From assembly GCA_018398815.1 (NCBI GenBank), contig CM031602.1, positions 102,250,671 through 102,314,670 on the forward strand: a stretch of 64,000 nt of DNA, written 5' to 3'. Source of the stretch: Conus ventricosus (lineage: Eukaryota; Mollusca; Gastropoda; Neogastropoda; Conidae). A model generated the notes under the pieces. The model did no database searches and was not told the origin of the DNA. It saw only the letters and a list, made by a program, of their open reading frames with translations. Positions 13,284 to 22,440 of the stretch are shown here, one piece after another. A program made the position numbers and the translations under genes. The first letter of the stretch is position 1. Each line of letters starts with the position of its first letter.

Positions 13284-13689
13284 TTCCCCTTTAACGTCCC
13301 CTTTTTTAATGGGCGAATTTATTAGTGTTTCACTGGATGTGGGCTTTGGACCCGCTGGCAGACTTGCCCCGGTGACAAAGGCCTGGATTTTGGGTGGTGG
13401 AGGGCTGGATTTGGGGGAAAGGGGGAGGTTTTTTCCTCCCCCACCATTCCCCCTGGGGTTTAACTCCTTGCCCGACAGGCATGGAAGAGGAATTCGAGTT
13501 CGGGTGCTGGTTTTTTAACTGCCCAGCAGCGATGTTTTAGACTGGGGCAGCTGAGGGGGGGCGGGGTTTTTTTGCCCCCACCGGGCATTCACTGTGGGGT
13601 TGGGAGGTGGGGACCGCTTCCACCAGAGCTGACGTTCTTTCCTTGCAATGTCTTCAAAATTGAATTCATCAGTTTAAGCAGGGGCTGAC

Positions 13690-14184
13690 CGAGTGGGAAA
13701 ACCCTTTCGGCCCGGATATGAAGATGGGGCGTCGGCTGCCCACAACCCGTTTGCGGGCCTCAAAAAAAGGGATTTTTTTTTCCGTTTTTTATTCGTTGAT
13801 TGTGGATTCTTGAATCAGAAGGGGAGTTTTGTGAAGAGGGGGGTGGTCGCCCCCCAGTTTGCACAATGGGCCGGATCTTGAACGGCCCATCTGGGTTGCC
13901 TTTCAACAAACACCGCCACCCCCTCCCAGAACGCGGTCTCTGACATGGCCAAAATTTGATCGGGAACACCTCAAAGGGACGGGAACTTTAAAATGAAAAA
14001 CCCCGAGTTTTATGTAGCCAACTTTATGACCGGAGGGCACAGGGGTTTCAGAAGTCGAAAAGGGTGTTGGTATCCCTCTTTTTGCCCTTTTTTTTACTGT
14101 CCCCCCTGCGCACCTCCGCACACCCTGGACGCCTTCCGTTTTTTTTCGGCCCCGAGACCCTGCTAATTCTCGGGAACGAATCAC
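13690..14184 (-). pseudogene. Jockey ORF1 (Gag-like) with zinc-knuckle remnant (copy 1)
   Basis: The minus-strand frame 13903-14184 ends in PLRCSRSNFGHVRDRV, which resembles the first CCHC knuckle of Jockey Gag-like proteins (C-x2-C-x4-H-x4-C) with two cysteines lost or misread. Upstream ORF1 sequence is unreadable. The role by family is RNA binding in the RNP. Confidence 0.55.
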
Positions 14185-15177
14185 AAAAACCCTTTTTACG
14201 AATTTAAAAAGTTTAGAGGAGTCACCCTGAGTCCCTGTCCACTATTTTTTTCTCTCAAAAGTGTTAGATTGCTTTTTTGATCGACTTGAATTAGAAAAAG
14301 GCCATTCCCAACCTTTTGAGACTGAGGGGACTCTAAACCTTGAAAGCCCTTTTGGATAGCAAAAAGGGGTCGAGCTGAAAGGGGGTCTTTTTGCTCCCTC
14401 CCTTCCTGACGGCCCGGAAGCCCAGAACCTGTCTTCTGCTTTTTCAGTACTGAATCACTGTCTGTTTCAAAATCCCCGAAAAAAGGGGGGCTGCCTTTCT
14501 CTTCCTTTTGGGGGGGGGGGGGCGGTGTTTTTTGAAAAAACCTGTTATTTTTTTATATTTATCCTCCCTTTACCCACCCACCTTGGGTCCAACTAAGGGG
14601 AGGGCCCGGAACACTGTCTTGACCCCTTCCGGCTTCAGGAGAGATTACAACAGCAAAAACCACCAACCCCTTCCCCCCGCGCTAACTCCCGGGAACAGAG
14701 ACTGAGCACTACAGGGGGTTTCCTTGGCCAGCCGGAAAATGCCCGTTTTTTACCCCCCCAAAAGGGGGGGCCCCATTGTCCCCTCAAAGTGACTCCCGTC
14801 TAGGAGAGGTCCAGCCAAAGTGATGTTTGAGGCGCTGGCCCCCTCAAACACCAGGTCTCTTCCCCCGACACAGGTCGCACCGCCGGCCACGGGCGGTCTT
14901 AAAGGGGGAACCCCAGAGAGAAAAAAGGGGGGTGGAAAAAAAGACTTGAAGGGGAGATGAAGAAAGAAAAAAAAAACCCTTAAAAAGGCGAAGACAGAAT
15001 AGGAAAAGGTGGGTTACTATTGTTGGGGCCCCATCCCCAACCTTTCACAGGGGAAACCCACCAGGGGACTTCTACCACGTAAGCTTGGCCCGTCGCAACT
15101 GGCTATACAGGCCTAGCAGGGTTTACAATTTAACCCTCTAGCTGGTTTTTATGCCCCCGTCGCAAAGCCTAAAAGTC

Positions 15178-15226
15178 AGGACCACGCAAGCCCTCCGACC
15201 ACGGCAAGGTTGCAACCCCCGGAGGT
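15178..15226 (-). other. 5' terminus of the Jockey family (copy 1)
   Basis: The stretch matches 49752-49800 with few changes. In element sense it starts CCTCCGGGGGTTGC. The terminal CCCTCCG and an inner CGGAGGG can pair to form a hairpin. Two independent insertions share this end, which defines the family's true 5' end. Confidence 0.75.
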
Positions 15227-15236
15227 CTACTAACCA
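15227..15236. repeat. Target-site duplication, right copy (Jockey copy 1)
   Basis: CTACTAACCA, matching 9555-9564. The reading frame of the interrupted gene continues from here. Confidence 0.8.
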
Positions 15237-15399
15237 AGAACAATTACGAACTCAAGTGAGCAGAATAAGAGAAACTATCCAAAGAATTTTATATGAAAAC
15301 ACAACGCTGGCAGAACGAATACGAACACTGTTTAGAGAGCAGGGAGTCACATTAGCAAGCGTTATAACAGCCTTAGGATTTGCAATAAGTACATGGTGA
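15227..15399 (+). pseudogene. 3' part of the interrupted coiled-coil gene (virus-like element)
   Basis: The open frame here runs from 15151, but its first 25 codons lie in the Jockey 5' end. The element's own protein resumes at 15227. It encodes a charged helical stretch with the words RIRETIQRIL and AERIRTLFREQG, then a hydrophobic helix (ITALGFAIS) before the stop at 15399. The last bases overlap the next ORF by 7 nt. Either the two ORFs are translationally overlapping genes, or a one-base error has split a single longer protein. The family is one I associate with large virus-like DNA elements of invertebrates. The biochemical role is not known to me. Confidence 0.7.
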
Positions 15400-15680
15400 T
15401 GGCTATTACAGGCGGCGGTGGTCAAAGTCCAGTGCCTCCACCGCCATTGCCTCGATCACCACCTGATAAATCATGGGTAAAAAAACAGCTTGATCATCTT
15501 GCGGGTTTATTACAACAATTAGCCAGTAAAGCCATGGACGTTTTACCTGGTATATTAGGGGGTGTTGTTAGCTGGATTTTGTCTACTGCAAGCAAAGTAG
15601 TTGGCTTTATGGCCGAGCACTTATGGGCATTAGTTGTCTTAATAGTCGGGTTAATTTTTAGTAAGATAAAGAAGGAGTAA
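15393..15680 (+). CDS. Small proline-rich membrane protein (virus-like element)
   Basis: A 95-residue ORF in clean sequence. Residues 5-25 are Gly/Pro-rich (GGGGQSPVPPPPLP). Residues 30-65 form an amphipathic helix region, and residues 70-92 are a strong transmembrane segment (LWALVVLIVGLIFS) with a basic tail (KIKKE). The start ATG overlaps the end of the preceding ORF, so it could be the C-terminal half of one protein split by a frameshift. A degenerate second copy of its 3' end lies at 345-477. It may be a virion membrane or lytic-type protein (inference from the helix pattern and neighbours). Confidence 0.6.
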   Translation: MVMAITGGGGQSPVPPPPLPRSPPDKSWVKKQLDHLAGLLQQLASKAMDVLPGILGGVVSWILSTASKVVGFMAEHLWALVVLIVGLIFSKIKKE

Positions 15681-15734
15681 TCCTAGGCCAGTTAATCCAA
15701 AAACAAGTGCTGTCTTTTCATTATTCATGGTCAT
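15651..15734 (-). CDS. 27-residue hydrophobic peptide, antisense and convergent
   Basis: The minus-strand ORF starts MTMNNEKTA, followed by a Leu/Gly-rich hydrophobic run and a short basic end. It overlaps the last 30 bases of the plus-strand membrane-protein ORF. It is too short to be convincing alone, but the same polar start plus hydrophobic run is found at the matching position in the second element copy (478-548). It could also be the start of a longer, broken protein. Confidence 0.35.
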   Translation of the reverse strand: MTMNNEKTALVFGLTGLGLLLLYLTKN

Positions 15735-15985
15735 TATTTTTTTTGACTTCGTGGTCTTCAACGGTCTTTGGGCTTTGGACCTCGGGGATTGGATGACTTA
15801 ATCTTGGGGGGTCATCTTGTTTTTTTATTGTTTGTAATATTACTGGCTCAGAATTTATGTCGTTTTTTTTCCGACCTTCTGTTCATTGCCTGCCACAAGG
15901 ATTTCATTATTGTAGTTTATTATTGTACCTATCTGGAGTCTGAGGTCAGAAGGCAGCATGTATAAACCAGTGCCAACAGCAAAGT
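15735..15985. other. Spacer in the virus-like element
   Basis: AT-rich and without a recognisable gene. A 65-codon plus-strand frame (15768-15965) has no known motif and is probably chance. Confidence 0.35.
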
Positions 15986-16510
15986 CTACTTTCGATCTTG
16001 CGAATTGTAAAACATTTTGTACCTTTTTATACTTGAAGGTAAATCAACTGTAGAATTAATGGCGTCCTCTAAATTTGCTAAGTATTGTTTTTGTGCATCA
16101 AAACCAGTAGAAGGATCAGTTATGCTCGATCTCGTTTGTGCTTGCGAACCTAGCAAACACCAAACGTAAGTACGAATAGAGTCGTTTATTCGTTCTATTC
16201 CTGCTTTAGTTAGGCCCTTAGAAGTGTCTAAGATAAATGTTGTCCATGCTGTTTCATGCTCTTGCTCTATGGACCGAGGTGATCAGCTGTGCATGAAAGA
16301 GAAATGTGTGTATAGAGGATTCCCAGTCATAGTTATACTTCTGTGCACGCCCCAAAAATAAGGGGTGCCTAAAGCATGATTGCGGTCAACTTCTGTCTAA
16401 AGTTCTGTCTTAACATTTAATATTGAATTTGTTACAGATCCTTTCCAAAAGCTCATGTCTATTCGGTTGCTGAATGGATTAAACGGTTGGTCATTTGGTA
16501 ATGGCGCTTT
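15986..16510 (-). pseudogene. Gene X of the virus-like element, better copy
   Basis: On the minus strand the frames read FNPFSNRIDMSFWKGS, then DRNHALGTPYFWGV after a frameshift, then a clean run of about 95 codons from 16273 (beginning SIEQEHETAWTTF) to a stop at 15986. At least two frameshifts or stops interrupt it. A diverged copy lies at 785-1295. I do not recognise the protein. Its place beside membrane, capsid-like and ATPase genes suggests a structural virion role. Confidence 0.6.
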
Positions 16511-17045
16511 GCAGTTAGTCAAATACGTCTGAAGGTGTATTAACCAGACCAAGCCACCCTGACTCACCAACGGATAGGATGATTAAATGATCAGCATAGA
16601 CCACTCCACACCGTATGTTGCACAAAACACAGCAAGTTTAACTGGTTCTTGATAAACTGCATCGGATGACTGAACCACACTTTTGAGTATGGTGGTCGTT
16701 TCGAATAGGGGTTAAGATAGCTCTTCAATGGAGTACTACCTTTACTTGAAAGGACGTCAGACTGAGTCACAGAATGTCATGAGTATCAGTTGTTTTTATT
16801 TTTATGGATTGTAGTGCGGTCCACAGAATATTTTGCTTTAGGTATATTTGAATGCGCTCTTTTTTCTAATTTGTTTTAAAAAAAATGTTGTAACAATAAC
16901 AACTCAAGGAAGTCCTTCGTTTTTAGAGTATGCTATTGATAACGATGCGGAACCCGAAGGGTTTGCACGCCATGAAATTTTTTTACAAAGTTGTTTGGTT
17001 TAATATAAGCGAAAACAGGAATTAATAAGATTCAAAAATTGATTA
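16511..17045. other. Spacer or degraded coding sequence in the virus-like element
   Basis: Only short broken frames are present. A plus-strand run at about 16890-16985 (TITTQGSPSFLEYAIDNDA) looks protein-like but is unassigned. Confidence 0.3.
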
Positions 17046-17059
17046 ATGGAGGAATACTA

Positions 17060-17477
17060 GTTTAGCCAGTTAACAATACCCGATGGTTGTTATGGTTTGC
17101 TCACTAAACGAAGCATTGACCATACTCTCAAATTAAACATGCGAATCTGAAAAACAATGTTATCATTCAAACTGGAAGAAGAAGAAGTAGGTTACATTTT
17201 TGATGGAGAGCTAGCTAAAATGTTAGGGCTTTACAATGCCAATCGAGCCACTCATAGTTTTCGAATTACGCCAAACAAAACTACTTATGAGGGAGAAAAT
17301 CGCTCGATCTTGCATTACATTCATTACTCTATGTTCATTTGGATGAGCTGTGCACTGATGAATACTTATTCTGATGATGGAAGGCCCTCAACTGTTTTAA
17401 AGCTCTTCCGTTCAGGGAAAGCTGCATATTGCGATTATGAATTATACAATTCCCTAATTTACTGTTTAAAAAATTAG
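17060..17477 (+). pseudogene. Possible capsid-type (jelly-roll) protein of the virus-like element
   Basis: Two plus-strand frames make up this gene. The first (about 17067-17150) contains LTIPDGCYGLL. The second (17157-17477, 106 codons) contains FDGELAKMLGLYNA. The I-P-x-G-x-Y word followed later by L-A-x-M-L-G-hydrophobic is a pattern I associate with capsid-type proteins of large virus-like elements in invertebrates. A frameshift at about 17150 separates the two. The C-terminal part is not recognised and the frame ends at a stop at 17477. Confidence 0.45.
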
Positions 17478-18480
17478 CTTGTGAATGAGTCGGATCATTT
17501 AATATAAAATCACAGACAAATCGGGGAAAGTCGTAAAATGTAGTTTACCTGCACATTGTTTGGAATAAAATAAATAAGTTGTACTAAAAATAATGTCGCG
17601 TGGGCCAGAAGAATCAGGAGTTTCATTAGCAGCTGTGTAGGGTGTTATATCTTTAGAATTACAAAGACCTTGCAGACGTTTGCGGACTTTTGAACAGAAT
17701 GGTGAGATAGGCGCTTTGTATGGTTTTGAGTACACTATAGATGGTGATTATAAACAGCAAAGAAGGTTGGCGACATCAAAGGTTTCCTAAACTAGAACAA
17801 TACGCAATCTAGAAGGCAAATAATGCTGGCCAGTATGAATATAATATAGTTCGAAAACCTGACAGCAATGGCACTTAGAAACCCTATTAGAATGGGACCA
17901 TAAAATTTTGAATTCTTAAGTCCCATTACATTTTTTTGACCGTCAAAAAAGTTTCAGAAAAGCATTCCATCTCTGGCCCTTTACATGTAAGTCTTATGCC
18001 AGAGGGAACGACAATAGTCGGGAAAGAGATTGAAAATTAAAGCCGCATGGGAATAAAACAGTACATTCTCCACAGAGGAGAATCGGTTTTATAGATAAAT
18101 GCTTCACAAAAATTACAGTTCTTTCCACGCAGAAATTAGGAGACACGTCACAATGATATTTGACATTCTGTCTTAAAAGTGTGGAGAGGAATGGAGCTTT
18201 GGGCGTCGTGACATACTTATGAAAGGGAATTAATATTAGCTGGCAAACTTAGACGTTGACAGTCTTAAAGTAACCATCGTCGCTCTTCACAACGGCGAGG
18301 TTAATTAGTCATAACAACCAGCCGACAAAATTAATATTGTTCTAAAAAGAAACGATCTTACAGACTAAATTGGATTAATCTTACAATTTAGGATTATAGG
18401 ATTTTTTATTATATGAACAAGTTTGACGAGAGTTATGATAAACATAACAACTGGATTTAGATTAATTCTGTTATAAAACT
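17478..18480. other. Stop-ridden segment between capsid-like and ATPase genes
   Basis: Protein-like plus-strand fragments remain, for example at 17577-17760 (with GEIGALYGFEYTIDGDY), which may be the rest of the capsid-type gene. They are broken by many stops and no known motif is visible. The sequence itself looks clean, so this is real decay more than sequencing error. Confidence 0.35.
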
Positions 18481-19080
18481 ATGAGCATGTTAAACTTTAT
18501 GACAAAAACCCTCATTGTCATTGGATTTGTGGACAGACTGGTTGTGGGGAAACAATATTTATCTCGACCTGTTTACAAACAGGTTATCGTTATAATTTGA
18601 AAATTTGTGATTTTTGCCAACATTAAATGGATACAAGGCATATCAAGATAGAAGGTTATATGGGATAGCTTGATAACATATTTTTAGTTGATCCTAGCAA
18701 TAAAACTGAGTGAGTGTTTAGAACACTTTTATAGATGTTGAGGGAACGCAGACACTATTATTTTAGATGACTGTTCGGCAGAAAGAGAATTAGTTAAACA
18801 AGAAAAAAACTTTGTCGAAACTGGCTTTCTGTGGAAGGCATGTGGAATAATGTGTGTTGGATTATATGTCAGAAATATAACTCAGTTTTAAATGACTTTG
18901 AGAACAGTTTAAGGACTGTAGTTTTATTACATCAAAGACAGAGGACGCATTTGATGAAAGTATGCGTGAAAATGATGTTATTGAAAATGATCAGGGAAAA
19001 ACACTGGATTAAGCAAACTGATATCCTGAAAAGTTTAGTAAATTAGTATTTGAAAACGGATTAATTCCTACACAGTATGT
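18481..19080 (+). pseudogene. FtsK/HerA-type (A32-like) DNA-packaging ATPase, degraded
   Basis: The plus strand reads HCHWICGQTGCGET at 18516-18554, a Walker A loop after a short hydrophobic strand, with Glu in place of the catalytic Lys. It is followed about 75 codons later by TIILDDCS (18754-18774), a Walker B strand ending in two aspartates, and then by QKYNSVLND (about 18870-18900), a sensor-type glutamine motif. Order and spacing fit the ATPases that pump DNA into capsids of Polinton-like elements and NCLDV. At least six stops or frameshifts separate the motifs, so it is dead or the sequence is faulty. This gene is the best evidence that the region is virus-derived. Confidence 0.75.
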
Positions 19081-19185
19081 ATGTTTGTTAGGGTTTTACT
19101 AGTTAGAGAAACAGATAAATACCCAGCTAGCGCACCGCCCGAAAAATGGGTTGAGGGCGGTTGAGGCTATGCTTGGTATTTATCT

Positions 19186-19852
19186 GGTTCTTAGCCCCCA
19201 TACACTGACAAATACTGTGTTTCTTGACCCCCCCCCCCTTACATGACAAATACATGTGTTTCTTGATGCCCCCCACCCCCCCCCCACACACTCTCACACA
19301 ACACAATGACAAATTACCTGTGCTTTTCTTAGTTTGCCCCCATACACTGACAAATAACCTGTGTTTCTTGTTGTCCCCCATACACTGACAAATACCTGTG
19401 TTTCTTGTTGTGACTACCCCATTCATGACAAATAACCTGTGTTTCCTTTTGTGTGCTGGCCCCCATACACTGACAAATACCTGTCGTTTCTTGCTGTGCA
19501 GCCCATAAACTGACAAATACCTGTGTTTCTTGCTGCCCCCATACACTGAAAATCCTGGGTTTCTTGCTGTGCTGCCCCCATACAATGACAAATACTGTGT
19601 TTCTTGTGTGCTGCCCCCATACACTGACAAATACATGGTGTTTCTTGTTGTGCTGCCCCATTACACTGACAAATACCAGTGTTTCTTGCTGCCCCCATAC
19701 ACTGACAAATACTGTGTTATCTTGATGTGCAGCCCCATACACTGACATTTACCTCCTGTTTCTTGTTGTGCTGGCCCCCATACAATGCAAATAACTGTGT
19801 TTCTTGCTGCCCCCTACACTGACAAATATCTGTGTTTCTTGCTGTGCTCAGA
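19186..19852. repeat. Minisatellite, about 42 bp x 16
   Basis: About 16 tandem copies of a unit near CCCCCATACACTGACAAATA plus CCTGTGTTTCTTGTTGTGCTG. Units vary from about 36 to 60 bp by small indels. Long overlapping frames on both strands come from the repeat and are not genes. It begins just after the ATPase relic and may mark the edge of the virus-like element. Confidence 0.9.
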
Positions 19853-20459
19853 GTAGTAATACAATAGTATATAAAGTAATCTGTCGTTTGTGTGAAAGGC
19901 ACACAGGAGACTGCTGTATCTGCCTACCTACAAAACTTTGGCATTGCAGGTTAAGCACCAACAGAGGTTCAGTGAGACGGCATATGCCGGTTTTTACCGC
20001 GTAATATATTTGCCTTGTACCGAAAAAAATAAAAGCCGCGGTACCGTGTTCCGGCAGCACATCTAGCGCTTTGACTCTCCTTTTCCCTGCACTGTTCTGC
20101 TCTCGCCTGTCAGCGTTTGTGAGCGGGGAATGGCAGGCAGGAAATAAGCATGCATGCGACAATCAATACATCTGACACCCTCCTCTTCACCTTCTTTCAG
20201 TTCCCAGGACCTCTTGCCCCCTTTTTTTTTCAAGGACAGGCTGATAACTACAGCACTCGCGTCAAATGAAGGTTCCATTTTCTTTGAGAACCCAGGTTCC
20301 CTAGGTATAGCCAAAGTTTCGTGCCTTTCTACACGTCATCGGGGACGAGCTTACTTTGTTCACGTAGACCAAAGTTTCATTGTCTGTCTCTGCAAAAATG
20401 TCGCACCAGCGTTCAATTACAACTCGTTTTTTTTTCAACGAAACCCGTTCATCAAGCGA
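19853..20459. other. No recognised gene
   Basis: Clean, mixed-composition sequence upstream of the hAT relic. Several frames of 60-108 codons show no motif. It may contain the 5' end or terminal repeat of that transposon. Confidence 0.35.
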
Positions 20460-22440
20460 CAGTCGTTCGACTCCTTCTGAATCTGTGGTCTTCAACGTCA
20501 GAGCCGAAAACGCTGGTTACCACGAAAGACAGAGGACGAAAGAATAAAACATCACTTGCATAAGGGTTTGTCTGAGTTTCCATGGCACCGCAGAGAAGAA
20601 AACGAAGAAACGGAAAGTTGCCTTTTCTGCACAGTGTGTGAAGAAGCAAAGAAGGTGAATGTTTTTGCTTCACAAAAAGGTTCGTGCAAATTACCTACGA
20701 ATCGGCTTTGTTGATCACCAAACTGTATGCCAGCCACTGTTAGCGCCGTTGAAACGATTCAACAGAAAAAAACGTAGGCTGCTGTAGTTAGGCCATGTTC
20801 ACGAAAAAGCCGTCATCAACGCTGCAAGAGCAACTTAAAGGCCCCCTTTCCATGCGATCGCCAAAGAAGACATGCACCAAACCAAGTTTGACAGCGTCCT
20901 TTCCCTTATGAAAAGCAGCCCGATGTCCAGCGCTGGAAATGGCAATACTTACTCGCATCAAGATGCAGTGGAGGAAATGGAGAAAGCATTGGTTGCAAAC
21001 CACCAGTGAATACACGGACCAGTGCAATCTCCCGAAGTGGACTACATCGGCTTATAATTGGACGAAAACTGTCATGTGACAATTGATAAAAAAACTGATA
21101 ATCTACTTGAGGATCATCAGAGATCAAAAACCAAAGAAAAAAATGCGTTTCTCGGGCAACTCACTGTTCGTGACGGACTGCTGTATCGATCGCTACCACG
21201 GTGAGGTGAGAGGCCTTGAAGCGAGACACATAGACTTTGGATAAGTTATTGGACTGGCATCGACAGTGCCAGTGTCATGACAGGAGGACACAACGGCGTT
21301 TGGTGTGTGCTACGGAGAGAAAACAACCATTTCTTATTTCACATCCACTGTGCGTGTCACCGAGTTGCACTTGCATCAACGAGCATCCGGGGCCCCCAGT
21401 GCGGAAGGTGACTGAATACAAAACACTGCAAACAGCGTTTACATTTTCTCTCAGAATTCTGCTACAAGGAACGAGCGCCTGAAATGAAACTTAATGCTGT
21501 GCTCACTGATGGACATGATTTCAACAAGCCTGAAAACAGCATGTCAGTCCGTTGGCCTTTACCTTCAGAGGGCAGTGGATTCGCTTCGTCATAACTGGCC
21601 AGCCAGTCGTTCATGGTGTTGGGCGGGAGGAGGGTAACACGACAGAACAACGCTGTGGCGGACGGGCTGTTACGTACGGTCCAAACGTTTTTCCTTCATC
21701 GCCATGACACACATGCTTTCGGACCATTTCTCCATAATCAACAGTTGACTCTATTATTCCAGAAGGAACAGTGTCACTTCTCTACCATTAGGGCCATGGT
21801 TCTGTCTACTATCAGTACTCTGGAAGGAAGATAGTTATTGGCTAACCACCGCATTTCACGGCCTGCAAAATGAGATGATTTCATGAATGAAATCACACCG
21901 ACGGTCAGTGGCACGCGTGTGAAAATGTGCCACTACTTTCTGAGCTGTGCGAGCACACGAACGGCATCAGGAAGAATTTGTGCAGCACACAATCGACTCA
22001 CTTCAAGGCTCGTTTTCCACCAAGAGGACATTGATATCTCACAACCATTGACATTTTGTTGAATTCATCCAAGAACCCGACCAGCGCGACGCTCTTCGAC
22101 AAACCATGGTAACGACGCACTTGTTTGATGACCTTTGCAAACCAACGCGCGACATCGTCGGACGCCAGAATAGGGCCAGTGCTAAAACAGACACAATGCT
22201 TGCCAAGAATTCATACTCACGCTCAAGCAACCTTGAAAGGTCACGGCCAAAATGGACTTTGAAACCACTTGTGGTTGATCCTGCGGGACTAGAAGGACAT
22301 TTTTCCGAGTTTGCCTAAGTTGGCCAGCATAGGACTTGTGATACTGTCACAAGTGTGCAGCAGAACGAAGGGTTCAGTCTCCAGAATAGAATTAATAAAA
22401 CTCGCTCAAAAAGAAGCAGTCTGTCAGGAAAACCGGTGAG
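20460..22440 (+). pseudogene. hAT-family transposase (ZNF862/KRBA2-like type), decayed
   Basis: Plus-strand fragments in shifting frames follow the order of a hAT-type protein. A TTF/BED-like zinc finger (CLFCTVCEEAKKVNVF, about 20625-20675) comes first. A stretch at 21613-21690 reads MVLGGRRVTRQNN, resembling the catalytic-core segment before the conserved His. The C-terminal dimerisation motif (PSLPKLASIGLVIL, then CSR and RIELIK, 22303-22400) comes last. Size (about 2 kb) and order fit the single-exon hAT-like genes common in invertebrates. More than ten stops and frameshifts show it is dead. Terminal inverted repeats were not found by eye. Confidence 0.65.

Larger units (their letters stand above)
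9565..15226 (-). mobile_element. Jockey-type non-LTR retrotransposon, copy 1, near full length
   Basis: About 5.66 kb, element sense on the minus strand, flanked by a 10-bp duplication. Its 3' end (left) carries the tail seen in three other places in the window: (TTATC)n, then GCAACATTATAAGC-like sequence and GGGCTGTCA, then an A run (T run in element sense). Its 5' end (right, 15180-15226) matches the 5' end of the copy at 49750-49800 almost base for base. In between are relics of ORF1 (13.7-14.2 kb), endonuclease (13.0-13.3 kb), reverse transcriptase (11.4-11.7 kb) and a probable RNase H region (10.3-11.4 kb). All frames are broken, partly by poor sequence. Confidence 0.85.

Noticed and set aside
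15151..15226. N-terminal 25 residues of the frame starting at 15151
   Set aside because: This DNA is the 5' end of the Jockey insertion (same as 49725-49800), so the ATG at 15151 is not the gene's own start.
19127..19748. Frames of up to 169 codons on the minus strand
   Set aside because: They run entirely through the minisatellite; the repeated word (CQCMGA, LSVYGG) is just the repeat unit read in different frames.
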